Source: Paenibacillus sp. FSL K6-0276
Lineage (GTDB): Bacteria > Bacillota > Bacilli > Paenibacillales > Paenibacillaceae
DNA: 64,000 nt
Reading direction: 5' to 3'
Assembly (NCBI RefSeq): GCF_037977235.1
Contig: NZ_CP150276.1
Span: forward strand, 4,030,001 to 4,094,000
Position 1 is the first letter of the stretch. Every line of letters begins with the position of its first letter. Below the pieces are notes generated by a model that saw only the letters and a list, made by a program, of their open reading frames with translations, was not told the origin of the DNA and searched no databases. Below, piece after piece: positions 7,552 through 15,557 of this stretch. Position numbers and translations under genes: made by a program.

Positions 7552-8634
7552 TTATCTAAAAACACTCATTTTGAGTATCGGCAGCCCCATAAATGCGGCA
7601 TATCGTTCAGCAGCTTTAAACACCGCCTCTTCAGCATCTCCAAGCTCTCCAAAAGGATGAATGACTATCTCAATTCCTTTTTTCTTAAACGTACGTTTCC
7701 ATGTACCTACAACTTGGCCACCTACGACAATCATCGGCAGGAAAATACCGTTGTTCCCAGGGACAATCAAAGGAGCCGTTTCAGGCTCAAGTACAGCACT
7801 CCGGTCTTTATAACCAAGAATATACTCATCAAAACCCGGAAGTAAATAGACACCCGAATCTTCATCCGTTGGAGCTAGTCGATGGCTAGACATCCAAAAC
7901 TCGCTGCCAGCTATGTACTCCGATTGAAGTTCCTTTTTCGCAGATTCTAGCCCTCGTCTGGCATCTGTAAGTGTTATGCCTGCCCACCAAGCGAAGTCCT
8001 GAACGGTCGCCAATCCACGAGCTGTAAAATACCGCAAAGCGAGTTCTTGCAACGATCTTTCGTAAGATAGCTCTCGATAATCTGGCACCCACTCCTCTAA
8101 CAACACTATCGTTTGCTGCTTACCATTCATCGGTCCGAAACAAATTAACCCTTGGTAAGCACTATTCCACAGCATGTGATAACCGCGTTGATTCCCAGTG
8201 TAGATGCCTTCCTCTTCTATTAGCTGAAGTAGAACAGAACGATCCATCTGCTTCCCGCCCTTTAATGCATCTACTATAATTTCTCTACAGCGCTCCAGTG
8301 TTTGATCATCTAGTCCAAGCTCTGCCATTCGCCGCTTCGTTTGTGCCACTAAACGTGGTGCAGATAGCTGAAGCATCCACTTCACATCTTCTGCTGGGAC
8401 GAAATGAAGCGTACCTCGCAGCGTCCAAGTAAGAATAATCTTACGGTCTGCGATAGCACGCTCTATATCAGCTAAATTCGTAGATGGAGAACGTAACCCG
8501 ATAGCCCAAACCGCCTGCATATAGTCTTGCGCTTGTATAGCACCCAATTCCTCTACGACTTGTTCTGGCTTATTTAGCCTGGAACCTGCGATCCTCTGAT
8601 TATATAGACGGTGATTAGCAATCATATTCTTCAT
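7552..8634 (-). CDS. AlkZ-like winged-helix DNA glycosylase (HTH_42 family)
   Basis: 360 residues from the ATG at 8634 (AAAGGAGG 8 nt upstream; an in-frame GTG lies one codon earlier). The whole length follows the winged-helix HTH_42 family that includes AlkZ and YcaQ/AlkX: RLYNQRIAG, then GAIQAQDYMQAVWAIGLRS (31-49), LTWTLRGTLHFVP, RGLATVQDFAWWAGIT, LLPGFDEYILGYKDRS and GTWKRTFKKKG. The catalytic site of AlkZ (Gln-x-Gln) is present as Q34-A-Q36; YcaQ-type enzymes have Asp at the second place. The likely role is excision of bulky alkylated bases or interstrand crosslinks from DNA, often as self-protection from DNA-alkylating antibiotics. No antibiotic gene cluster is adjacent. It stands alone, with a dispersed repeat between it and the next gene. 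Confidence 0.75.
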   Translation of the reverse strand: MKNMIANHRLYNQRIAGSRLNKPEQVVEELGAIQAQDYMQAVWAIGLRSPSTNLADIERAIADRKIILTWTLRGTLHFVPAEDVKWMLQLSAPRLVAQTKRRMAELGLDDQTLERCREIIVDALKGGKQMDRSVLLQLIEEEGIYTGNQRGYHMLWNSAYQGLICFGPMNGKQQTIVLLEEWVPDYRELSYERSLQELALRYFTARGLATVQDFAWWAGITLTDARRGLESAKKELQSEYIAGSEFWMSSHRLAPTDEDSGVYLLPGFDEYILGYKDRSAVLEPETAPLIVPGNNGIFLPMIVVGGQVVGTWKRTFKKKGIEIVIHPFGELGDAEEAVFKAAERYAAFMGLPILKMSVFR

Positions 8635-8712
8635 CACATTTTCCTCCTTTAAAAAGAACCCTATCAAACAAATATGTACTTGTACTATAATACCATCCGC
8701 TAACACAAGCAA

Positions 8713-8804
8713 AAACGCCTTTGGCGTCCTATAAGGACGGTAAGCGTTTATGCGAGAAATATAAGGATAATTTATAGCGTAGAACATATAAATTCTTATA
8801 TTTC
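8713..8804 (+). repeat. Dispersed two-hairpin intergenic element, copy 1
   Basis: 92 bp. The left part is bounded by AAACGCC and GCGTTTA around TCCTATAAGGAC. The right part is a near-perfect inverted repeat: GAAATATAAG and AATTTATA pair with TATAAATT and CTTATATTTC. It aligns over its full length with the copy at 11016-11106 and partly with 62826-62895. Confidence 0.8.
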
Positions 8805-8827
8805 AAAAAAGGACCTAAACGGGTCCT
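8805..8827 (-). terminator. Terminator overlapping the end of the VOC gene
   Basis: On the minus strand AGGACC, a 6-nt loop and GGTCCT are followed by TTTTT. The TAG stop of the VOC gene (8815-8817) sits in the loop and stem. Confidence 0.65.
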
Positions 8828-9306
8828 AACCCAACGATGGCATACTTTGGAGGAATATCTTCTGTAATCCACGGCTCAACCAGCTCGATTCCGTTATCTT
8901 TTTCAGCAGATACTAGATGGACCATCAATTCATCCCTATCATAAAAAGTTAGCGACTTGCGTTCCCCTATACTTACAATGGCTTCATGTGGAACTTCAAA
9001 AGAATCTAATCGACTAGTCCAATACGATAAGGCTTCATCGCTAGGAACAAGAAGGGAGAAAGAACTGATACTGTTCGTCCCTTTGCGAGTCTGACCTGCA
9101 TTTGGCATTTCAAAAAAAGATACCTCGGTGCCAGGGGCGCCATTACGATTTCCATAAAATAGATGGTACATGGATGGATCATCTTGATTGACCGTTTTCT
9201 TTACAAGTCTCAGTCCCAGTACCTCTGTATAAAACCATAAGTTTTGTTTAGCGTCCTTAGTAAGCATGGAGACATGATGTTGTCCGTTTATGGGTTGTTG
9301 TTTCAT
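8815..9306 (-). CDS. Half-size VOC/ring-cleaving dioxygenase-like protein
   Basis: 163 residues matching only the N-terminal half of the MhqO/LinE-type ring-cleaving dioxygenases: INGQHHVSMLTKDAKQNLWF, LRLVKKTVNQDDPSMYHLFY, then GAPGTEVSFFEMP and a tail YAIVGLGPV. Full-length relatives are about 310 residues with two VOC repeats; here the frame stops just where the second repeat should begin, inside a terminator. H10 and the FFE glutamate fit the metal-binding positions of the first VOC domain, but a complete metal site normally also needs the second domain, so activity would require dimerisation. It follows a MarR-type gene by 96 bp, as mhqO-type genes follow mhqR-like regulators. Confidence 0.7.
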   Translation of the reverse strand: MKQQPINGQHHVSMLTKDAKQNLWFYTEVLGLRLVKKTVNQDDPSMYHLFYGNRNGAPGTEVSFFEMPNAGQTRKGTNSISSFSLLVPSDEALSYWTSRLDSFEVPHEAIVSIGERKSLTFYDRDELMVHLVSAEKDNGIELVEPWITEDIPPKYAIVGLGPV

Positions 9307-9340
9307 TTTAAAAACCTCCTGTATAAGTTGTATTCAATTT

Positions 9341-9363
9341 GAGTTTACTAGTATACTGATGAG
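9341..9363. promoter_or_regulatory. Putative MarR operator in front of the VOC gene
   Basis: The core GTTTACTAGTATAC is the exact reverse complement of the core GTATACTAGTAAAC at 9922-9944. In direct orientation the two 23-bp sites agree at about 20 positions. It lies 35 bp upstream of the VOC start codon, between the VOC gene and the MarR stop. Confidence 0.6.
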
Positions 9364-9402
9364 AAAAAAATAAGCTTTATTATCAATAAAGCTTTAGGAT
9401 CA

Positions 9403-9870
9403 CTACTGAATTCCTCGAGGGATTCGGTTCTCATCTTGACTATACCGATGGATCTTCTTAAGCATGCTGTAGAACACTTTCTTCTCCTCGTCCGTCAAAG
9501 GATCGAATAACGAAGCTTGGAAGTCCGATTGTAGGGGCAGTACCTTCTCAATAAGCGTTTGGCCCTTTTCCGTTAAAGTAATGTACTTCACTTTCCAATC
9601 CTGTTTGCGTTCGATTAATTCTTCTTTTTCTAATCGGCCTAACATATGCGATACTCCTCCTTTGGTAATAGTTAGGTGTTCTGCAATCTCCATCTGTGAT
9701 ACAGGCTGATGTATTAATATTTGTACTAATGTATCAAACTGATTGACACTCAAGTCAAATTGTTTCAAGAATTCATTGGAAAGATCGTTACTATTCTCAT
9801 ATACCCTGACAAGTCGCAACCAGATCAATAAGCTTAATTGGTTATCTTCAGTGAATCCATTGTTTCTCAT
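9403..9870 (-). CDS. MarR family transcriptional regulator (MhqR-like)
   Basis: 155 residues with a winged helix-turn-helix: LSVNQFDTLVQILIHQPVSQ, MEIAEHLTITKGGVSHMLGR (recognition helix) and a wing DWKVKYITLTEKG. Flanking helices provide the dimer interface as in MarR proteins. The next gene is a ring-cleaving-dioxygenase-like VOC protein, the same pairing as MhqR with mhqO (quinone/catechol sensing) in Bacillus. Two copies of an operator-like sequence, before its own gene and before the VOC gene, suggest autoregulation and control of both. Ligand unknown. Confidence 0.8.
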   Translation of the reverse strand: MRNNGFTEDNQLSLLIWLRLVRVYENSNDLSNEFLKQFDLSVNQFDTLVQILIHQPVSQMEIAEHLTITKGGVSHMLGRLEKEELIERKQDWKVKYITLTEKGQTLIEKVLPLQSDFQASLFDPLTDEEKKVFYSMLKKIHRYSQDENRIPRGIQ

Positions 9871-9921
9871 TTGGTCACGTCCATCGTTTGTTATTTAGAT
9901 AATGATTTGATTTATTAATAT

Positions 9922-9944
9922 GAGTATACTAGTAAACTGATAAG
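9922..9944. promoter_or_regulatory. Putative MarR operator upstream of its own gene
   Basis: Contains GTATACTAGTAAAC, 52 bp before the MarR start codon. Same sequence block as 9341-9363 with the palindromic core reversed. This placement fits autorepression. Confidence 0.6.
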
Positions 9945-9965
9945 AAGTCAAGCTCAGTAGAAATC

Positions 9966-10874
9966 CTACCTGCTTGCTAAATACCACTTCGGAATATAGG
10001 TTTGAAAATCATCATACCACTCCAGAACATTCTCCGCTCGGCTCAACATATTAGCAACTTCCTCTTCTCCGAATGAAATCGCCCAATGAATGCTCGACAA
10101 CTGGTTGCTAGCGATGTATAAAGCCATCATTCTAAAGAACAGATCCGGGACGCCGTTATTAAAATATCCATGAATACGACCTGAGGCGAACTCTGCACTC
10201 ATCATCGCACAAAATGTAATCCGATTAAATTCCTCCCAAGGATCACCATAATCAAACCTATTGAAATCAATAATCCCAAGTTCACCAGACTTCTTAACAA
10301 TCATGTTTCCCACATGATAGTCACCATGCTGAAACGATTGAGGGCGTCCATCAAGTAGGTATCGATTCGCCTCTACAAACTGAATGACTTTATCTGCTCC
10401 CTTTAGAACAATGCCGCATGTTTTGTAGTTAGTGATGTATTTATCGATCTTCCTATTATAATAATCAGCCCAAGGCGCTTGATCATCTCCCGCAGGAATC
10501 TGATGCATAGATCTCAAGAACTGTCCCGCTGTCACTCCCAGCTGATATTGCTCTTCAGTACTAAGTGAAGGGATAATCTTTTCCGCATCTTCCCCCTCAA
10601 TCCAAGTCAATAAGGAATATACGGTCTGACCACCATTGCATACCCCAAACTGAAGCGGTCTCGACATCAAAATATCTTTATGCTCCAGCTGTAGGATACC
10701 TTCGTATTCCCGTTTCTTCTGGTCATATAAGGAGATATCCGCCGTTCTCAGCAATAGTTCTCTGCCGCCAATGGTCTTAATATAGTATTTCTTATCCTTT
10801 GACCAGCCTTTATGAACCGGTTCAACGACTTCCCATGTAGAAGCATCCGGGATATCACTATAGAATGAAATCAT
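9966..10874 (-). CDS. Aminoglycoside-phosphotransferase-family kinase
   Basis: 302 residues from the ATG at 10874 (AAAGGAGG 7 nt before it; a longer in-frame extension to 10910 lacks a ribosome site). Kinase-fold motifs are YYIKTIGGRELLLRTAD (ATP lysine region), the catalytic loop QHGDYHVGNMIV (Asp and Asn), and the metal-binding IIDFNRFDYGDPWEEF. The family phosphorylates small hydroxyl compounds (aminoglycosides, macrolides, choline, sugars); the substrate cannot be read from the sequence. It is cytoplasmic and monocistronic, about 95 bp upstream of the MarR gene on the same strand. Confidence 0.8.
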   Translation of the reverse strand: MISFYSDIPDASTWEVVEPVHKGWSKDKKYYIKTIGGRELLLRTADISLYDQKKREYEGILQLEHKDILMSRPLQFGVCNGGQTVYSLLTWIEGEDAEKIIPSLSTEEQYQLGVTAGQFLRSMHQIPAGDDQAPWADYYNRKIDKYITNYKTCGIVLKGADKVIQFVEANRYLLDGRPQSFQHGDYHVGNMIVKKSGELGIIDFNRFDYGDPWEEFNRITFCAMMSAEFASGRIHGYFNNGVPDLFFRMMALYIASNQLSSIHWAISFGEEEVANMLSRAENVLEWYDDFQTYIPKWYLASR

Positions 10875-11015
10875 TTCATAACCTCCTTTTAATTTAGATT
10901 GATTCATCAAATAGAAAATTTTTCTTAGAAGTTCATTTTATTCAATTGATGTAGGAACAACAATAGTGTATGATACATAGTATAAATCAAATACTGTATG
11001 ACGCATAGCAAGTAT

Positions 11016-11106
11016 AAACGCCTTCGGCATCCTTTCAAGGTCGGCAAGCGTTTAGACGAGGAATATAAGAACAATTTATAAGAGAAACTTATAAATCCTT
11101 ATATTT
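11016..11106 (+). repeat. Dispersed two-hairpin intergenic element, copy 2
   Basis: 91 bp, aligned with 8713-8804 throughout. AAACGCC...GCGTTTA form the left part, then AATATAAG and ATTTATAAG pair with CTTATAAAT and CTTATATT. It ends 20 bp before the padR start codon, so it is likely transcribed in, or shapes, the padR leader. Confidence 0.8.
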
Positions 11107-11126
11107 TAAATTAATGAGGTGGGTGA

Positions 11127-11474
11127 ATGAGTACTTTATTAAATTCTTTAATCACAGAGCTTAGAAGAGGCACGTTAACGCTAGCTGTTTTAAGTCAATT
11201 ACGAACACCCCAGTATGGATATTCGCTTGTTCAATTATTGGAGGATTCCAGCATCACCATTGATCAAAGCACCCTATATCCATTACTTCGCCGATTAGAG
11301 AGACAGGAATTAGTGACGAGCAGCTGGGACACATCCGAGAGCAGACCCCGTAAGTATTATGTCTTAAGTGACTATGGCGTAGAAATTTTTTTACAGCTAA
11401 AGGAAGAATGGCTTAAGAATTCGAAAGAACTCTACGGCCTATTACAAGGGGAGGATGACCATGAATCTGATTGA
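11127..11474 (+). CDS. PadR family transcriptional regulator
   Basis: 115 residues, the short PadR subfamily. The winged-helix domain reads RRGTLTLAVLSQLRTPQYGY, SLVQLLEDSSITIDQSTLYP and LLRRLERQELVTSSWDTSES, then RPRKYYVLSDYG, which is the PadR signature. It starts at ATG 11127 with AATGAGGTGG upstream. The stop overlaps the next coding region by 14 nt, so it is translationally coupled to the HAAS protein, a pairing typical of Firmicutes in which the membrane partner is thought to signal to the PadR protein. Confidence 0.85.
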   Translation: MSTLLNSLITELRRGTLTLAVLSQLRTPQYGYSLVQLLEDSSITIDQSTLYPLLRRLERQELVTSSWDTSESRPRKYYVLSDYGVEIFLQLKEEWLKNSKELYGLLQGEDDHESD

Positions 11475-12456
11475 AATTTACATCCATGAAGTGACTCGGA
11501 GGTTACCGGAACAAAATCGGGAAGATATCGCTTTAGAATTACGATCAACCATCGAGGATATGTTACCGGATGAATATGACGAAAAAGAGGTAAAAGCCGT
11601 CCTTGCAAAATTGGGCAATCCCGCTATTTTAGCTAGTGAGTATCGCGATCAGCCCATGTATCTCATCGGCCCACGCTATTTCGATTTATATGTTACGTTT
11701 TTAAAAATGATTATACCGATCGCTGTAGTTGTTTCTTTAATCGCTCTGGCTGCTGATTACTTGATTGGCTATAGCGGTGATAAAACAGTTGTGAATATTG
11801 TTACTACTGTTATAAGTACAGGAATTGGAACCATCCTTGAAGTAGGAATCCAAGTCTTTTTTTGGATAACTGTTGTGTTCGCTATTATCGAACGGGCAGA
11901 TAAAGGAAAGGAAGGTCATCCACTTACAACAAAATTAAGTAAATGGACTCCTGATGATTTGAAGGATATCGCGCTTGTCCATAAGAAAAAAGCAATTACA
12001 AACTTCGAAGTGTTCGGAAGTTTAATGTGGATTGCCATTTGGGCTACTGTTTATTTTAACGCTGAACATTTGATCGGAGTCTATAGAGGGGGTGAAGGTG
12101 CGATTGATTTCGTTGCCCCAGTTTTTAATCAGTATGTGTTAATTGAATATTGGCCCGTCATTCTTGTTGTGATCGGACTTGAAGTCGCATTAGCTATTTA
12201 TAAATTAATCAAGAAACAATGGACAAGAAGATTGGCCTTATGTACTACAGCTCTCGAGCTGCTTGGGATCATTGTATTCGCTGTTATACTAAGGAATCCA
12301 AATGTATTCAACCAAGATTTCATTTCGTACATGTCTGAATTATTTAGCATTAAGACTTATGAATTTGAAGCAGGGTTAGTTATCGGTGGAATCTCCTCAT
12401 TAGTTTTAGTTGCAGCTCTTAATATATTTGAAGGCTTCCGCAAGGCCAGAATTTAA
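11461..12456 (+). CDS. HAAS-domain membrane protein paired with PadR
   Basis: 331 residues from the ATG at 11461 (AGGGGAGG 6 nt upstream; the ATG at 11455 touches the ribosome site). The N-terminal soluble HAAS domain has IEIYIHEVTRRLPEQNREDI, LELRSTIEDML, VKAVLAKLGNP and ASEYRDQPMYLIGPRYFDLY. After it come about six membrane helices (near residues 82-104, 119-142, 180-200, 225-245, 260-278, 300-322). Its role is unknown; HAAS proteins commonly accompany PadR regulators and probably sense membrane or envelope state. Confidence 0.8.
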   Translation: MNLIEIYIHEVTRRLPEQNREDIALELRSTIEDMLPDEYDEKEVKAVLAKLGNPAILASEYRDQPMYLIGPRYFDLYVTFLKMIIPIAVVVSLIALAADYLIGYSGDKTVVNIVTTVISTGIGTILEVGIQVFFWITVVFAIIERADKGKEGHPLTTKLSKWTPDDLKDIALVHKKKAITNFEVFGSLMWIAIWATVYFNAEHLIGVYRGGEGAIDFVAPVFNQYVLIEYWPVILVVIGLEVALAIYKLIKKQWTRRLALCTTALELLGIIVFAVILRNPNVFNQDFISYMSELFSIKTYEFEAGLVIGGISSLVLVAALNIFEGFRKARI

Positions 12457-12471
12457 TATTTTTAAGTGAAA

Positions 12472-12502
12472 CAGATCCTAAGGTCAATGACCCTAGGATC
12501 TG
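12472..12502. terminator. Strong hairpin between the HAAS gene and the fucosidase gene
   Basis: CAGATCCTA pairs with TAGGATCTG, and GGTCA with TGACC inside, leaving almost no loop. No good T-run follows on either strand. It lies between convergent genes and probably ends transcription from at least one side. Confidence 0.5.
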
Positions 12503-12534
12503 TTCTCGTGAGAGGTCATATAAGTTAATAACAA

Positions 12535-13812
12535 TTATGTAAAAAGCTCAAGCTCAATAACCGTATCCATCTCGTCGGGCAGTTTGGCCCCTTTTAATGT
12601 AATAAACGCGCCACCGTTGACATCCGAATATTCCTCAGCCATCCATGGTGCTTCTACCTTCAATTCCGTGCCATCTCGTAGTAATCTAGCCTTCTTAATC
12701 TTCCCTTTCAAGCCTTGGAAATAGATTGGACCAATTCCACGATCGTATACGTGAGCATACAACTTGTTGCCCTTTTGTGTATAACGGCCCCACTCTGGTT
12801 TAGTAAGCAAGGAACTGCCGCATCCATAAATACTGTCACCATTCAGACGCATCCACTCGCCCACTTCATCAAGGATTTCAAGTGATTCTCGTGTCATCTC
12901 ACCTTTGGCATCTGGACCAATGTTAAGGAGCAGGTTACCGTTCTTGCTAATACATTCAACCATTGAGCGAATGACCTGCTGGGTTGATTTATAATTTTTA
13001 TCTTCGGAGTGATAACCCCAGTTATCGTTAAGCGTAATGCATGCTTCCCAAGGAATGGATTGACCATTCACGTCAACAATACCGCCAGGAGGAATGATCT
13101 GCTCTGGAGAGAAGAAGTCTCCGGCATATTCTTCTGGCTCGGCTGCGCGGATATTCCCACCCAAACGATTGTCGATAATAATATCCGGCTGGATAGAGCG
13201 AATCATACGGATTAGCTCCGTTGCTTTCCATTTTTCCCCGGTCATATTGTCATAGGAGAAGTCAAACCACATGATGTCGATTTTGCCGTAATTCGTCAAC
13301 AGCTCCTTCACTTGTCCATGCATATACTCCAAGTATCGATCAAAATCGATCGGCTTATCTTTAGCTGCTTCATTGTCCCGATCCGGATGCGCTTTATCAC
13401 CATACCCAGGGTAATCATCATGATGCCAATCGATGATAGAGTAGTATAGACCTACAGCAATGCCTTCTGCCCGGAAAGCGTCTACATATTCCCGAACGAG
13501 ATCACGTCTAGCAGGCGTGTTAGTCGCCTTGAAGTCTGTTAGCTTACTATCGAACAAACAGAATCCGTCGTGGTGCTTGGTCGTAAGAACCGCATACTTC
13601 TGCCCCACTGCTTTGGCTGCGCTGGCCCACTTCTTCGGGTCATATCGAGATGCGTCAAATTCATCGAAATACGTCATATAGTGCTCTCTACTCATTCGCT
13701 CGTTCCCGCGTATCCACTCACCTCGTGCTGGAATGGAATATAATCCCCAGTGAATGAACATACCGAATCTATCCTGCAAGAACCATCTCGTTCTTTCTTC
13801 TCTTGTACCCAT
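12535..13812 (-). CDS. GH29 alpha-L-fucosidase, cytoplasmic
   Basis: 425 residues, GH29 (beta/alpha)8 barrel. Characteristic segments are RFGMFIHWGLYSIPARGEW (16-34), YAVLTTKHHDGFCLFDS (73-89; H80/H81 in the active site), GLYYSIIDWHH and KIDIMWFDFSYDN, where D184 is the nucleophile aspartate. It hydrolyses terminal alpha-L-fucose from glycans. No signal peptide is present, so the substrate must be imported. It is the last gene of the long operon that begins with the ROK repressor and includes a peptide ABC importer, 44 bp after the ROK kinase gene. The short C-terminal part (about 350-425) looks like a small beta domain. Confidence 0.88.
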   Translation of the reverse strand: MGTREERTRWFLQDRFGMFIHWGLYSIPARGEWIRGNERMSREHYMTYFDEFDASRYDPKKWASAAKAVGQKYAVLTTKHHDGFCLFDSKLTDFKATNTPARRDLVREYVDAFRAEGIAVGLYYSIIDWHHDDYPGYGDKAHPDRDNEAAKDKPIDFDRYLEYMHGQVKELLTNYGKIDIMWFDFSYDNMTGEKWKATELIRMIRSIQPDIIIDNRLGGNIRAAEPEEYAGDFFSPEQIIPPGGIVDVNGQSIPWEACITLNDNWGYHSEDKNYKSTQQVIRSMVECISKNGNLLLNIGPDAKGEMTRESLEILDEVGEWMRLNGDSIYGCGSSLLTKPEWGRYTQKGNKLYAHVYDRGIGPIYFQGLKGKIKKARLLRDGTELKVEAPWMAEEYSDVNGGAFITLKGAKLPDEMDTVIELELFT

Positions 13813-13856
13813 CTCTTCAGCCCCTCCGTTTTCGATAGCTTTGATAAATAGTTAAC

Positions 13857-14813
13857 CTAGCCTTGGGCGGTATGAAATAATGCCGCTGCGCCTATAAGAC
13901 CTACATCATCCCTCAGCCCTGCTGATTCAATAGTATAAGTTCCTATATACGGCTTCATGACAAGTCCCTCTGTTTTCTCTCTCAGCGCTGGAAACAGTAG
14001 TTCACCAGCTTTGCTTACGCCTCCACCGATTACAATGCGATCAGGATTAAACGTATGTACCGCATTGGCTAATCCAATCGCCATATAATGAATCGTTCGC
14101 TCAATCACCTCAACAGCCACCGGATCTTTTAGTGCCATCGCTTCGAAGACATGTCGAGAATTAATCTTTTCAACACTTCTACTAGCCAGTTCCGTAATCA
14201 TCGACGTTCTGCTCTCCATACTTCGCAGTGCCATGTCCCGAATCGCTGTACCCGAAGCAAATACTTCCCAGCACCCATATCTTCCACAGCTACATTCCGT
14301 TCCGTTCGGGTCGATAATATTATGACCGAGCTCTCCTGCAAATGAGTTCGTGCCGAGCAGCAGCTCACCATCCATGACAATTCCAGCTCCAATACCTGTG
14401 CTGAAGGTAACATACACCATATTGTTCGAGCCTTTGCCAGCTCCTCTTACATACTCGCCCCAAGCCGCTGCGTTCGCATCGTTTACCACTTTCACTTCTG
14501 TGCCAAGTTCTGACTCCATCCAACGTTTCAGTGGGACATTATCCCATTCAGGAAGATTGGTGCCGTGAATTACAATTCCATCCTGACTATTCACAGCTCC
14601 GGGAGATGCCAGTCCGACCCCAATCAGCGGTCGTCCTTCGGATACAGAGCGGATCATTCCGATCATTCGCTGCACCACCTCTTCCGCGGTGCGCGCGCCA
14701 GCTGTCTCCATTAATTCCCGATTCAACACGGTACCCTTTGAATCGAACAATGCTGCGGCAATTTTTGTTCCGCCTAAATCAATTCCTACTACATAGCTCT
14801 CAGCCTTATGCAT
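13857..14813 (-). CDS. ROK family sugar kinase
   Basis: 318 residues from the ATG at 14813 (AAGGTG about 7 nt upstream; the ATG at 14819 touches the ribosome site). Motifs are YVVGIDLGGTKIA (ATP phosphate-binding), VNDANAAAWGE with the catalytic Asp, TGIGAGIVMDGE, and the zinc motif GTECSCGRYGCWE. ROK kinases with these signatures phosphorylate glucose, N-acetylglucosamine or N-acetylmannosamine. No DNA-binding domain is present, unlike the second ROK protein at 23804. Its place between CutC and the fucosidase suggests phosphorylation of a hexose or GlcNAc released from imported glycans; the exact sugar is not deducible. Confidence 0.85.
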   Translation of the reverse strand: MHKAESYVVGIDLGGTKIAAALFDSKGTVLNRELMETAGARTAEEVVQRMIGMIRSVSEGRPLIGVGLASPGAVNSQDGIVIHGTNLPEWDNVPLKRWMESELGTEVKVVNDANAAAWGEYVRGAGKGSNNMVYVTFSTGIGAGIVMDGELLLGTNSFAGELGHNIIDPNGTECSCGRYGCWEVFASGTAIRDMALRSMESRTSMITELASRSVEKINSRHVFEAMALKDPVAVEVIERTIHYMAIGLANAVHTFNPDRIVIGGGVSKAGELLFPALREKTEGLVMKPYIGTYTIESAGLRDDVGLIGAAALFHTAQG

Positions 14814-14840
14814 AACCATTCACCTTTTCACTATCTATTA

Positions 14841-15533
14841 TTAGCCGTTAGAATGAATATTCTCAGCTAACGCCCGCAGGGCTACTGGATCGATTGGCGA
14901 CAAAGCGTCATTGCCAAGACGAACAGCCGATCCAAAATGTACTTCTGTGACTCCGGTCTGTTTAATAAATGATGTAATACCTTCTGGCTTCAAACCACTT
15001 CCAGCCAATATACTTATCGAACTACCTCTTGATTCCTCTACTAGCTTGCGCATAGCGGGAATGGCTTCAGGTGCCGGACCTGGTCCAGCAGAGGTAAGTA
15101 TACGAGTGATTTGCGGGTAATTACAAAGCGTTCGATAACCTGCAATTTGGTCCTCCAGCTCATCAAAAGCACGATGGAAGGTGACTTGTAAGCCATCTGT
15201 CAACGGCAATAATGTTTCAAGCGCACGCTCATCGATCTTTTTTTCCGGTGTTAATGCGCCAAGAACGATTCCCGAAGCACCGCTGGCTGCAATCCGCCTG
15301 ATCTCTGCAGCCATGGTCAAAATATCATACTTGGAATAGTTAAATGATCGACTGTGCGGACGGACCATAACAAAGACAGGAATACTAACCGATTTGGCCA
15401 CCTGCTCCACCAATCCTATTCCTGGTGTTAATCCGCCTTCCGTAATGGCAGTAATGAGCTCCAGGCGATCTGCGCCATTCGCCTCAGCCGTCAGAGCATC
15501 ATCCATACAAGTAGCGATGACTTCCAATCTCAT
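14841..15533 (-). CDS. cutC: CutC family protein
   Basis: 230 residues, TIM-barrel CutC family. It is recognised from MRLEVIATCMDDALTAEANG, ADRLELITAITEGGLTPGIG, VFVMVRPHSRSFNYSKYD and the final strands TEVHFGSAVR. CutC was named for copper homeostasis, but its real reaction is uncertain and in Firmicutes it often sits in sugar or amino-sugar loci, as here. It is 21 bp from the kinase gene and 24 bp from the aminopeptidase gene, so all three are co-transcribed. It is cytoplasmic. Confidence 0.88.
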   Translation of the reverse strand: MRLEVIATCMDDALTAEANGADRLELITAITEGGLTPGIGLVEQVAKSVSIPVFVMVRPHSRSFNYSKYDILTMAAEIRRIAASGASGIVLGALTPEKKIDERALETLLPLTDGLQVTFHRAFDELEDQIAGYRTLCNYPQITRILTSAGPGPAPEAIPAMRKLVEESRGSSISILAGSGLKPEGITSFIKQTGVTEVHFGSAVRLGNDALSPIDPVALRALAENIHSNG

Positions 15534-15557
15534 AACTTTCCCCCACTCTTCCAGTTA

